Below are positions 1 through 8,066 of a DNA stretch of 39,467 nucleotides, piece after piece (the first letter of the stretch is position 1; each line of letters begins with the position of its first letter). Under the pieces are notes generated by a model that did not search any database, was not told where the DNA came from, and worked only from the letters and a program-made list of their open reading frames with translations. Source of the DNA: Fimbriimonas ginsengisoli (GTDB taxonomy: Bacteria > Armatimonadota > Fimbriimonadia > Fimbriimonadales > Fimbriimonadaceae); the NCBI GenBank assembly GCA_016179045.1, contig JACOSL010000001.1, forward strand, positions 1 to 39,467, in the 5' to 3' direction. The position numbers and the translations under genes were made by a program.

Positions 1-216
1 GAGAACCTCGACATCGTACGCGGCATCAAGGCCCATGCCGAGATCGGCGGACAGTCGCGCTGGGGGCTCGAAGTCATCAAGACCGGGCGCGAGATTGCGC
101 GCCAGACCCCTTCATGTGCCTATCGTAACACAGGTCCGGTAAATATGCAAGGAGCGTTTACCGGAAAATCGGACGACGAGAGGTCGGTCCGACCGTTTGC
201 AAGGCTGCAGTACTAG
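1..216 (+). CDS. 3' fragment of an amidohydrolase-like protein (partial, possibly decayed)
   Basis: The frame is open from the window edge to a TAG at 214-216. The first 36 or so residues (ENLDIVRGIKAHAEIGG..., then RWGLEVIKTGREIAR) look like the internal part of a dihydroorotase-like amidohydrolase/deacetylase; this is a resemblance from memory, not a search. After about position 108 the resemblance stops and the remaining residues are of unusual composition. A frame-2 reading over 107-139 (PLHVPIVTQVR, then TAA at 140-142) looks slightly more like the expected continuation, so a frameshift with truncation is possible. The stop overlaps the end of convergent ribD by a few bases, and a 9-bp inverted repeat (135-165) lies inside the frame. 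This could be a pseudogene or a short real C-terminus; confidence is low. Confidence 0.35.
   Translation, partial: ENLDIVRGIKAHAEIGGQSRWGLEVIKTGREIARQTPSCAYRNTGPVNMQGAFTGKSDDERSVRPFARLQY
135..165. terminator. Inverted repeat between convergent genes, possible bidirectional terminator
   Basis: A perfect 9-bp stem (TCCGGTAAA at 135-143, TTTACCGGA at 157-165) encloses a 13-nt loop. It lies just past the ribD stop, where the plus-strand fragment also ends, which is a natural place for a shared terminator. Neither side carries a convincing T-run, so intrinsic termination is inferred only from the position and the stem. Confidence 0.35.
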
Positions 217-1247
217 GCGGGTTCGAGGCTGATCTGTAGGTCGCCGCCCAGGCGACGGACGCGCAGACATCGAAAGGCCATGGATGTGGCGAGACCTTCC
301 GACCAGAGAGCCCCGCCCCCAAGCACGATCGGCGCGACGAACATTTCGATCCGGTCGACCAGGCCCGCATCCAGGAACGACGCCCAGGTGCATGGGCCGC
401 CTTCCACGAGCAGACCGGTTTGGCCGGACTCGAACAACCGCTTCAGGAGACCGGCTAGGTCGAGCCGACCGGGCGAGGCCCAACCGATCTCGACATCGCC
501 GCCCGCCCCCGGCCCAGTAACGTTCCACGCCGAGCCCGCCTCACGAAAGACCCGCCTATCGGGGGAAAGCCTGCCCGCCGGGTCGAGAATCACGCGCAGC
601 GGCTGGTTTCGTACTCCCCGCAAGCGCGCCGTTAGCCTGGGATTATCGGCCTCGACCGTGCCCCTACCGACGAGAACCGCACCGCATTCGGCGCGCAGGC
701 GGTGGCCTTCCCGACGCGCAAGCTCGCCCGTAATCCAGCGCTCCGTGCCGGGTCCGCGGGTAACGCGGCCGTCGAGGCTCATGGCTACCTTCAAGACCAC
801 ATAGGGGCGACCGAGCTCCATCGCGCGCAAGAAGCGAGTATTCGCTGCGCGCGCCTCATCGCCAAGCAGCCCGTCTTCGACCGCGATTCCCGCAGTACGC
901 AAGGCGCCGCCGCCACCGGCGGCGATCGGGTTGGGATCGGGGCACGCGAAGCAGACCTTTCCCACGCCCGCATGAATAAGGGCCTGAGAGCAGGGCGCCG
1001 TTCGGCCCGCATGGTTGCACGGCTCGAGCGTGACGTAAACGCTCGCACCGCGCGCAAGGCTGCCCGCCTGCTCCAGCGCGACGACCTCCGCGTGAGGGCC
1101 CCCGCAGGCGTCGTGCCACCCCTCGCCGACGATACGGCCATCGCGGACGATCACGCAGCCAACGCGGGGGTTTGGGGCCGGATAGCCTCTCTTTGAGAGC
1201 CGAATGGCCCGCCGCATCCAGCAGCGCTCGTCAGGAGGGCCGGCCAT
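213..1247 (-). CDS. ribD: Bifunctional riboflavin biosynthesis deaminase/reductase RibD
   Basis: RibD carries out two consecutive cytosolic steps of riboflavin synthesis: deamination of the pyrimidinone ring made from GTP, then NADPH-dependent reduction of the ribosyl side chain. The deaminase domain covers about residues 1-140, with the zinc/catalytic signature HAE at 52-54 and PC...GRTAPC supplying Cys77 and Cys86. The reductase domain (about 147-344) starts at PYVVLKVAMSLDGR and contains VGRGTVEADNPRLT and the VEGG loop. The length of 344 residues is slightly short but normal. The ATG at 1247 gives an N-terminus (MAGPPDERCWMRRAIRLS) that matches the family pattern and overlaps the upstream membrane-protein gene by 17 bp, so it is probably read from the same mRNA. 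No other riboflavin genes and no FMN riboswitch are visible here. Confidence 0.95.
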   Translation of the reverse strand: MAGPPDERCWMRRAIRLSKRGYPAPNPRVGCVIVRDGRIVGEGWHDACGGPHAEVVALEQAGSLARGASVYVTLEPCNHAGRTAPCSQALIHAGVGKVCFACPDPNPIAAGGGGALRTAGIAVEDGLLGDEARAANTRFLRAMELGRPYVVLKVAMSLDGRVTRGPGTERWITGELARREGHRLRAECGAVLVGRGTVEADNPRLTARLRGVRNQPLRVILDPAGRLSPDRRVFREAGSAWNVTGPGAGGDVEIGWASPGRLDLAGLLKRLFESGQTGLLVEGGPCTWASFLDAGLVDRIEMFVAPIVLGGGALWSEGLATSMAFRCLRVRRLGGDLQISLEPA

Positions 1248-1527
1248 CGGCCTTTCCGTGGTCTCGCAGCGTGCCCTCGATCAGTTCGCGCAGGTTCTGC
1301 TTGGCTTCCTCTCTCAGTTCTTGGCGAGCGCGGCGAAGCGCGACGACTGCAGTCAGGGCCACGCCAAAGAACGTGAGGAGCAGGATCGCGACATATGTGG
1401 TGAGGCGGATCGCGAAAAGACCCTTCTCGTAGCGGGTGTGCGGCGCCTCCCGAAAGAGGAACGGATAAGCGAAGAGCAAGAAGATCCCGAAGATCAGGAG
1501 CGCCGTCATAGCGAGTCTCAGGCGCAT
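1231..1527 (-). CDS. Small two-helix membrane protein of unknown function
   Basis: This 98-residue protein starts at the ATG at 1527, which overlaps the end of rpe by 10 bp; a longer upstream extension in this frame would run far into rpe and is Arg/Pro-rich, so it is rejected. Two hydrophobic helices are clear: about residues 6-24 (AMTALLIFGIFLLFAYPFLF) and 42-65 (LTTYVAILLLTFFGVALTAV). A charged, probably helical C-terminal tail follows (ARQELREEAKQNLRELIEGT), likely cytoplasmic and possibly a coiled coil. I recognise no family. It lies between rpe and ribD in a chain of overlapping genes, so co-expression is likely, but nothing in the sequence ties it to either pathway. Confidence 0.75.
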   Translation of the reverse strand: MRLRLAMTALLIFGIFLLFAYPFLFREAPHTRYEKGLFAIRLTTYVAILLLTFFGVALTAVVALRRARQELREEAKQNLRELIEGTLRDHGKADGRPS

Positions 1528-2162
1528 AGCTTCCTCAGGCATGCCAGGCCCTGGGCGGGGTCGTCTTGAGAGGCGAGATAGTGGCCTGCCACGAAGACGT
1601 TTGCGCCCGCTGCCCGCGCGATGGGAAGCGTGTCCGGGTCGATGCCGCCGTCGACCTCGATCTCTAGGTCGGGGGCCACCTCCCGCAGCTTTCGCACCTT
1701 TGCGAGCGTGGAAGCGATGAACTTCTGCCCGCCCCATCCAGGGTTGACCGTCATCACGAGGGCGAGGTCGATCGTGTCCAAACACGGCAAGATCGCGCCC
1801 ACCGCTGTCGCGGGATTGATGGCAAGACCGGCTTCAAGACCCATCGCGTGGAGGGACTGCGCAAGCCGGTAGGCGTGGTGGGTGGCCTCGGCGTGAAAGG
1901 TGATGCGCCGGCAACCGGCCTTGGCAAACGCTTCGAAATGGCGCTCGGGCGTGAGGGTCATGAGGTGGGCCTCGAACGGGGTATTGCCAAGCGTCCGCAG
2001 ACTGGCGACGAGGGCGGCGCCAAAGGTGATCGGGGGCACAAACTGGCCGTCCATCACGTCAAAGTGAATCCAGTCCGCGCCCGCTGCCATCAGGCGCCGG
2101 GTCGGCTCGGCGATGGCCGCTTGAGAAAACGACAAGATGGATGGGGCGATCTTGCACGTCAT
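1518..2162 (-). CDS. rpe: Ribulose-phosphate 3-epimerase
   Basis: This enzyme interconverts D-ribulose 5-phosphate and D-xylulose 5-phosphate in the cytosolic pentose phosphate pathway. It is a 214-residue TIM barrel of normal length. Family signatures are plain: IAPSIL near the N-terminus, IHFDVMDGQFVPPITFG at 32-48 with metal-ligand candidates His33 and Asp35, His66 in EAHLM, VNPGWGGQKF at 139-148 (Trp where Phe is usual) in the phosphate-binding region, and EVDGGI with Asp171. The ATG at 2162 overlaps the stop of the upstream PASTA receptor gene as ATGA, indicating translational coupling. Ribulose 5-phosphate is also a riboflavin precursor, so the proximity to ribD may not be accidental, though that link is only an inference. 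Confidence 0.96.
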   Translation of the reverse strand: MTCKIAPSILSFSQAAIAEPTRRLMAAGADWIHFDVMDGQFVPPITFGAALVASLRTLGNTPFEAHLMTLTPERHFEAFAKAGCRRITFHAEATHHAYRLAQSLHAMGLEAGLAINPATAVGAILPCLDTIDLALVMTVNPGWGGQKFIASTLAKVRKLREVAPDLEIEVDGGIDPDTLPIARAAGANVFVAGHYLASQDDPAQGLACLRKLCA

Positions 2163-3889
2163 TTGGGCCGCTCGGTCTCCGCCTCTTTGGTCACCGTTTT
2201 CACCAAGGTGCCGCCGTAGTAGACCCGAAAGGTCGCCTTGGCGCCCCGTCCTTCAGCTACGATTTCAACGTTGTCGTCGGGTTGCCGTTGCTCGTCGAAG
2301 ATCTTGCTCGTACCGTCGTCGTCCGTCATCTCGACTTTCACCCGGGTCGGGCCGTCAAGGCCGGTCAGCTTCATCTTCAGGGTGTAAACGACCTTTGGTC
2401 GATCGACGATTGGCCGTTCCCGCGAGGCCGCGGCGCCAGCGCTGACGCTGGGGTGAACGTGCGAGCCCCGATCTACCCGGGTGCGGGCGCTCGGCGCTTG
2501 AGCGACTATTTTGCCCTTCGGGACCTCAGAGCTGGGCATCGTGTCGACGCGTTCGTCCAATTCGAGGCCCAGGGCGCCGAGAATCGCCTTTGCCTCATCG
2601 ATTGTGCGGCCATTAAGCTCGGGAACCTCAACAAATCGGCTACCTGTGCTCAAGCGAACCGCAACCTCGCTGCCCTCGCGCACCTCGACACCCGGCCCGG
2701 GAACAACATCGACCACGCTTTCGGCGGGGACCTTTTCGTTCGGGACGTGCGACTGAACCCGAACCTCGAGATGGGCGCCTTTCAGTGCGCTTCTCGCCTC
2801 CGACAGCGTCATGTTGCGCACGTTGGGCACCGGTACCATCCGCGGCTTGCGAACGTTGAACAGCAGGAAGGTCAGGACCAGCCCACACAGGAGAGCCAAG
2901 CCGATAAGCAAGCTGCTGCGCAGCCACACGGGGAGATCGCTGGTCTCCTCCGCCTCCTCATCCAGGAAGCGTCGAGAGAGGCGAGTGGCCGACATTTGAG
3001 GGGCGACGGGTCGGTGGGTCGCCGCTGGGGCGCCGTGACGGATCGGCCAGCCGATCGACTTGCCGAAGCGCAACGCCTCTTGAAGGGCTCTCAGGTCGGC
3101 AGACATTTCGGACGCGGTGGCGTAGCGTGCGCTCGGCTCCTTTGCTAATGCCCGCTTGAGGATCTCCTCGAGCACCCTCGGGATCGACGGATTCAGGGCT
3201 CGGGCGCTCGGGATCGGATCGGTCGCATGCTTAAGCGCCATCGACAGAGGGGTCTCAGCGGGATACGGCAATCGGCCCGTCAGGAGTTGAAACAGCAGGA
3301 CCCCCACCGCATACAGGTCGGAAGCTGGGCTCGGCTGACCGCCCGCGCTAACCTCGGGCGCCAAGCTCGCTGCGAGGTGGGGCAGGACCACCGCGCCCGC
3401 GGTTTGGCTGGCCCTGTATGCCTCCCAAACTCCACCCAATTGCAGCTTGGCACTGCCGTCAAGTTCGATGATTACGTTTGCGGCTCCGACATCGCCGTGC
3501 ACGATGCCGGCGGCATGAAGCGCGGCGAGGCCCTCCAGCACCGACAGCGCGGTGCCAATCGACACGGAAGCGGAAAATGGCGCGAGCTTGCGAATGCGTT
3601 CTGCCGCCGGGGCGCCTCGCGTTAGTTCGCCGACGAAAAATGGGGCGCCTTCGTAGGAATCAAGTTCCCAGATGACCTCCACGGAAGCCGAGCGAACAGA
3701 CGCGGAACGGCCCACCGCCAACCCGACCGCCTGGACGAATTCGGCCTCCTTGTCGAACGGCGAGCGGAAGAAGCGCACGCATACGTCGCGATCTTGAATG
3801 CGATCGTGGGCGATGTAGGCCGAAAAGATCGGCCCGTCGCCGATCGAGGCGGTGATTTCATAACGGACGCCGAGAATCGATCCGATCAC
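2159..3889 (-). CDS. PASTA-domain receptor with kinase-like (probable pseudokinase) domain
   Basis: This 576-residue protein has the build of a PknB/Stk-type receptor: kinase-like domain (about 8-275), juxtamembrane linker, one transmembrane helix (about 323-345), two PASTA domains (about 352-416 and 418-485) and an unassigned C-terminal region of about 85 residues. PASTA domains of this family bind peptidoglycan or lipid II outside the membrane. The fold markers APE (177-179) and SDLYAVG are kept, but the active site is not. The glycine loop is weak (IGDGPIFSAY), the VAIK lysine is Arg39, the HRDxKxxN loop reads HGDVGAAN (131-138) with the lysine lost, and the DFG aspartate is Leu151 (LGG). 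It is therefore probably catalytically dead and acts as a sensor or scaffold. The GTG start overlaps the previous stop as GTGA. Confidence 0.88.
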   Translation of the reverse strand: MIGSILGVRYEITASIGDGPIFSAYIAHDRIQDRDVCVRFFRSPFDKEAEFVQAVGLAVGRSASVRSASVEVIWELDSYEGAPFFVGELTRGAPAAERIRKLAPFSASVSIGTALSVLEGLAALHAAGIVHGDVGAANVIIELDGSAKLQLGGVWEAYRASQTAGAVVLPHLAASLAPEVSAGGQPSPASDLYAVGVLLFQLLTGRLPYPAETPLSMALKHATDPIPSARALNPSIPRVLEEILKRALAKEPSARYATASEMSADLRALQEALRFGKSIGWPIRHGAPAATHRPVAPQMSATRLSRRFLDEEAEETSDLPVWLRSSLLIGLALLCGLVLTFLLFNVRKPRMVPVPNVRNMTLSEARSALKGAHLEVRVQSHVPNEKVPAESVVDVVPGPGVEVREGSEVAVRLSTGSRFVEVPELNGRTIDEAKAILGALGLELDERVDTMPSSEVPKGKIVAQAPSARTRVDRGSHVHPSVSAGAAASRERPIVDRPKVVYTLKMKLTGLDGPTRVKVEMTDDDGTSKIFDEQRQPDDNVEIVAEGRGAKATFRVYYGGTLVKTVTKEAETERPK

Positions 3890-4104
3890 TCGTCACCGCC
3901 AACTTGCCCTTGATCCGAAACCGCGGCAAGGACCAGGGACAGGACGAGAAAGACAAGCGACAGGTTAGCCACGGCTGGCGCATCGACCACCGCCGCCCAC
4001 CGGGCGGACCAGCCCCCAATCGCGGCCACTTGGCTTGCCGCGTAGCCGGCGGCCAGAAGCAGAACCACAAAGATCGACAATGTTGCTCGTAGCGGTCTCA
4101 TCAC
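3886..4104 (-). CDS. Small two-helix membrane protein of unknown function
   Basis: This is a 72-residue protein with two hydrophobic segments, about 7-28 (TLSIFVVLLLAAGYAASQ) and 43-63 (VANLSLVFLVLSLVLAAV), a short loop between them and an acidic tail. It is supported mainly by its fit in the gene chain. The ATG at 4104 overlaps the aroB stop by 4 bp, and its own stop overlaps the GTG start of the PASTA receptor by 4 bp. The second codon is also ATG, so the start could be one codon later. No family is recognised. The coupling to the receptor gene makes a membrane partner role conceivable, but that is inference. Confidence 0.65.
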   Translation of the reverse strand: MMRPLRATLSIFVVLLLAAGYAASQVAAIGGWSARWAAVVDAPAVANLSLVFLVLSLVLAAVSDQGQVGGDE

Positions 4105-5120
4105 CCGTTCATCAGCCCAAGGACCTCGGACTCCGGCACGTCAGAGACCAGTTTACATTCGCCAATGCGCGTGAGCAGGCTGAAGGCAAGCGCTCCGCCG
4201 CGGCGTTTCTTGTCCCGGCGGATCGCGTCGATCAGGGCGCTTGGGGCCGCCCCGGTCAGGCGCGTTGGCAGGCCGTACGTCTCCAGAGCGATGCGCACCT
4301 GCGCGGCGACGCCGAGCTCCGTGATTCCGATCCTTTCGCCCAACACTGCTTCAACGACCATCCCAATCGCGACCGCCTCACCGTGTAAGATGGGACCGTA
4401 GCCTGTAGCCGCCTCGACCGCATGTCCGATCGTGTGCCCGAAGTTGAGAATCGCCCTCGTGCCGGCAACCTCGAACTCATCCTCCTGAACCACGTGGGCC
4501 TTGAGTTCGACGCATCGTCGAACGATGGCCTCCAGTTCGGCATGCCCAGCGTGAAGAGTATCGCGTAAGCAGACCTCAACTAGGTGTGGCTCGAGGATAA
4601 AGCCGTACTTCAACACCTCGGCCATTCCGTTAACAAAATGGCGTGGTTCGAGTGTGGCCAGCGCCTCCACTGCGATGCGTACTTCGGCGGGGGCGTGGAA
4701 GCTGCCTATCAGATTTTTGCCTTGCTGCAAATCCAGCGCTACCTTCCCGCCGATCGCCGAATCGACCTGGGCCATCAGACTCGTGGGAATTTGAATCAGG
4801 CGTACCCCTCGCATGTAGGTTGCGGCAACGAAGCCGGCGAGGTCGCCCACTACACCTCCGCCAAGGGCGATGATGGTCGCGTTGCGGTCCGCGCCCTGGT
4901 CGCTGAGCCATCGGACGCAGCGTTCGTACGTGGCCAGGCTTTTTGACCGCTCGCCCGGCCCCACCGCAATCCTTTCGCCGCCCTCGGGGAGAACTGGGGC
5001 GAGGGCCGCCGCCACTTTCTCGTCGGTGATCGTCCAGGGCGCCGGTCCCAGGTCGGCCAAGGCATCGGCGAGGGGGCAGAAGCGCACTTCGTACTCGCCC
5101 CGGGCGTGGCGGACCCTCAT
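4101..5120 (-). CDS. aroB: 3-dehydroquinate synthase
   Basis: AroB converts DAHP to 3-dehydroquinate, the second step of the shikimate pathway, using NAD and a divalent metal in the cytosol. The 339-residue length is normal. Signatures in order are the NAD-binding LGGGVVGDLAGF (86-97), PTSLMAQVDSAIGGK (112-126), AEVLKYG with metal ligand Glu168, NFGHTIGHAVE (226-236) supplying a metal-binding His, and HGEAVAIGM with His246. The ATG at 5120 overlaps the aroK stop as ATGA, and its stop overlaps the start of the small membrane protein. AroK and AroB directly downstream of pilQ reproduce the pilMNOPQ-aroK-aroB order known in Proteobacteria. Confidence 0.97.
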   Translation of the reverse strand: MRVRHARGEYEVRFCPLADALADLGPAPWTITDEKVAAALAPVLPEGGERIAVGPGERSKSLATYERCVRWLSDQGADRNATIIALGGGVVGDLAGFVAATYMRGVRLIQIPTSLMAQVDSAIGGKVALDLQQGKNLIGSFHAPAEVRIAVEALATLEPRHFVNGMAEVLKYGFILEPHLVEVCLRDTLHAGHAELEAIVRRCVELKAHVVQEDEFEVAGTRAILNFGHTIGHAVEAATGYGPILHGEAVAIGMVVEAVLGERIGITELGVAAQVRIALETYGLPTRLTGAAPSALIDAIRRDKKRRGGALAFSLLTRIGECKLVSDVPESEVLGLMNG

Positions 5121-5632
5121 GCCTCAGCCTCCCGGAACCTAGCAAGGGCCTGGTTGCCCGCTTCGTCAATTGATAGGCTGTCGACAGGAATCGTGTAGTC
5201 GGCCTTCTCGTAGGCGGCTCGGCGTTGGGAGAGGAGGTTGCCCAGGTGCTCCCGCCAATCCGGCCGGTCGAGCAGGGGGCGCCGGGAACGGCTCCTTTCC
5301 AAGTTTTTGGCAAGCACTTCCGCGGATGCTTTAAGGTACACGCTCACCCCGAGTCGTCGAAGCTGGTCCCAGTTGTCATCTCGCAGTACGACGCCGCCCC
5401 CGGTGGCGAGCACGAAGTCCCCTGGTTCCAGATTCCTCAAAAGGTCGGTCTCATGATCGCGGTATGCCGGTTCCCCGTAAATGCGAAAAATCTCCGCGAC
5501 GGGCCGACCGAAGCGTTGACGCATTAGCTGATCCGTATCGATAAAGGTTCGGCCGGAAGCCTGAGCGACTCCCCTTCCTACAGCGGATTTCCCGCAACCC
5601 ATCATGCCAACAAGAATCCAGGCGCGCTCCAT
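5117..5632 (-). CDS. aroK: Shikimate kinase
   Basis: This enzyme phosphorylates shikimate at the 3-hydroxyl with ATP, in the cytosol. The 171-residue protein shows the NMP-kinase-like layout: Walker A GMMGCGKS (9-16), the substrate aspartates DTD (32-34), Arg58 in the shikimate-binding stretch YRDHE, the GGG turn at 78-80, the lid RRPLL (117-121) and RRAAYEKAD (137-145). The ATG at 5632 is the only good start near the Walker A. The gene begins only about 20 bp past a terminator-like hairpin after pilQ, so it is either transcribed by read-through or has a promoter hidden in the pilQ end. It is translationally coupled to aroB. Confidence 0.96.
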   Translation of the reverse strand: MERAWILVGMMGCGKSAVGRGVAQASGRTFIDTDQLMRQRFGRPVAEIFRIYGEPAYRDHETDLLRNLEPGDFVLATGGGVVLRDDNWDQLRRLGVSVYLKASAEVLAKNLERSRSRRPLLDRPDWREHLGNLLSQRRAAYEKADYTIPVDSLSIDEAGNQALARFREAEA

Positions 5633-5653
5633 AACATTTCCAACAAAAGCAAT

Positions 5654-5683
5654 GAAGGCAGGACGCCCGAGCGCCCTGCCTTC
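5654..5683 (-). terminator. Terminator-like hairpin after pilQ
   Basis: A perfect 9-bp stem (GAAGGCAGG at 5654-5662, CCTGCCTTC at 5675-5683) with a 12-nt GC-rich loop lies between pilQ and aroK. Read in the minus direction it is followed by ATTGCTTTTGTT, a broken U-run. It probably ends or attenuates the pilM-Q transcript ahead of aroK. Confidence 0.55.
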
Positions 5684-5704
5684 GATCCTCGCAATCCGTC
5701 TCGG

Positions 5705-7339
5705 CTACGGGCCGAGCCCGAGGTTCTCGTCGTCCTTCACGATCGTCGGCGTCACGAAGATCAGGAGTTCGCTCCGGTTGTTGTCCCGGTTGCTCGATCG
5801 AAAGAACTGCCCAATGATCGGCAGGTCGCTCAGGAGCGGGAACCGGGCCATGCTACCCGTATCGGTTTTGCGGTTCAGTCCGCCCAGCACGATAGTTTCC
5901 CCATCCCGAACCCTAGCAACAACCTGTATGGTTTGCGCCAACTGGTCCGGCACTTCCTGGCCGTTTGGTCCGCGGCGGGTTTGCCCGAAATCCTGAATGG
6001 TGGGGTTCATCGCCATGGTGACGGTGCCGTCACCGTTGATTCGTGGATTGACCTGGAGCCCGGTGGTTATCGTAAGAGGGGTCAGGTTCGTGGTTGTGAT
6101 GTTTCCACTGGGAGTCGAAACGACGGTCGAAGAGAAGACGGTGGTCGTCACCGTGTTGGTCATCTGAGCCGGCTGGTTGTTAAGCGTTCGGATAATGGGG
6201 GCGTTCACAACCTTGCCATAGCCCTCTGACAGCAACGCCCTCATACGCATCGTTATGTTTCCGAAGCCGTACGTGAGGAAGATAGGATCGGACGCTCTGG
6301 CGAACGTGCCGGGCTGCGTCCCAAAGAACACGCTTCCACGTTGGTACGCCACGTCGTAACCGAGCGATTTGGCCACGCTCGAACTCGTGGTGACGAACTC
6401 TACCTTGACGAGCACTTGCTTGGGCGCCACATCGAACAGGTTGATGTTCGACTGGAGCAAGGCGATGTCGCTCTCCAGCCCCCTGACCACGAGGCTGTTG
6501 TCAGTCGGGTCATAGGTGAGGAAATCGATCGAGGCCGGGATCAGCCCCCGTCCTCCTTGCAGGCCAGCCTGACCGCCGCCGCCGGCTTGCCCGCCGAAAC
6601 CGCCTTGACCCCCGCCAGCGCCCCCGACTCCGCCCTGACCAGTTCCTCCAAAGCCACCTTGATTAGCGGATCCGCCTCCTGTTTCGAACTGGTTCGCCGA
6701 CTCTCCAGGCAAAACGATGTCCTTAGCGTTGCTGTCCAGGCCGGTGCGTGGCGCGGGGAAGGAGGATTGGCCAACCGGGTACGAGACAATCTCGGTATTC
6801 CCAAGCGTCGGCATCGTCTTGCCATATGGGTCCAGCCTGTTGACGTTGCGGAACTCGTTCATGGCCTTGAACATTCGGTTGGGGTCGGGAACCCGGCTCT
6901 GCAGTTGCTGATACACGTCGAACGCGTCCGCCTTCATGAGCCGAATCCGTCGGACCACTCGATCGGGCTCGGGCGCGGGCGCCTGGGGAGCCTTCGCTTC
7001 CGTCGGTTCGGGCCGGTTGTGACCGATGATGTACACGCCGTTCTCGTCCCGCTTAAATCGGGCGCCGGCCGCCTGGCAGATGTACTTGATCGCATCTTCC
7101 GGACTCACCTGATCGAGTTTGAGCGTGATTTTGCCGAACGGCTCCGAACTCGGTTCGACAAGGAACTGCAAGCCCGTCTTTTGAGTCAGCGCGCGCGTTG
7201 CCGTCAGCAGGTCGGCATCCTTCAAGTACACGTCGACGCGCAATTCCTCCGGTAGCTGCGCGACAGCAGGCGACCCTACCATCAGCAGGCAGCCGACGAT
7301 GCAGCCAACCACCACGACTCTAATCCAAACGACTCGCAT
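5705..7339 (-). CDS. pilQ: Type IV pilus secretin PilQ
   Basis: PilQ forms the outer-membrane channel through which the pilus passes. The start chosen is the ATG at 7339 (544 residues), preceded by GGGAG and opening a clear Sec signal peptide (residues 1-27, ending AVA-Q). An upstream extension of the frame is poly-Ala, written by the out-of-frame Gly codons of the previous gene, and is rejected. After the signal comes an STN/N0-like module (about 32-107), a charged and Pro-rich stretch, the segment RRIRLMKAD (130-138), a Gly-rich linker (about 219-264), a short N1-like region (about 267-303) and the secretin core (about 305-537). The hallmark VRDGETIVLGGL, then LSDLPIIGQFF and ELLIFVTPTIV, are all present. 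It is the last gene of the pilMNOPQ block. Confidence 0.95.
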   Translation of the reverse strand: MRVVWIRVVVVGCIVGCLLMVGSPAVAQLPEELRVDVYLKDADLLTATRALTQKTGLQFLVEPSSEPFGKITLKLDQVSPEDAIKYICQAAGARFKRDENGVYIIGHNRPEPTEAKAPQAPAPEPDRVVRRIRLMKADAFDVYQQLQSRVPDPNRMFKAMNEFRNVNRLDPYGKTMPTLGNTEIVSYPVGQSSFPAPRTGLDSNAKDIVLPGESANQFETGGGSANQGGFGGTGQGGVGGAGGGQGGFGGQAGGGGQAGLQGGRGLIPASIDFLTYDPTDNSLVVRGLESDIALLQSNINLFDVAPKQVLVKVEFVTTSSSVAKSLGYDVAYQRGSVFFGTQPGTFARASDPIFLTYGFGNITMRMRALLSEGYGKVVNAPIIRTLNNQPAQMTNTVTTTVFSSTVVSTPSGNITTTNLTPLTITTGLQVNPRINGDGTVTMAMNPTIQDFGQTRRGPNGQEVPDQLAQTIQVVARVRDGETIVLGGLNRKTDTGSMARFPLLSDLPIIGQFFRSSNRDNNRSELLIFVTPTIVKDDENLGLGP

Positions 7340-7388
7340 TCTTTTCTCCCGCTCCCGTCGCCAATTCGTCCTCTTTGCTCGGCGACGC

Positions 7389-7991
<603 letters not shown>

Positions 7992-8039
7992 TGTCCCTAA
8001 CTCCTACTCCACACTCTTAAGATACATTCCGCGCCCAAT

Positions 8040-8063
8040 TCGTTTGATTATGCTCGCAAACGA
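8040..8063 (-). other. Stem-loop just after pilP
   Basis: A 7-bp inverted repeat (TCGTTTG at 8040-8046, CAAACGA at 8057-8063) with a 10-nt loop begins 3 bases past the pilP stop, in the 75-bp gap before the STN gene. No U-run follows in the minus direction. It may be an mRNA processing or stability hairpin, or a weak attenuator separating pilMNOP from the secretin genes. Confidence 0.35.
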
Positions 8064-8066
8064 CGG

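Noticed and set aside
1528..1785. Upstream extension of the 98-residue membrane protein
   Set aside because: It overlaps the well-conserved 3' half of rpe and is Arg/Pro-rich; the ATG at 1527 gives a clean membrane protein.
2141..3148. Plus-strand open frame of 335 codons
   Set aside because: It is antisense to the PASTA receptor, which has recognisable domains; nothing in the plus-strand translation looks real.
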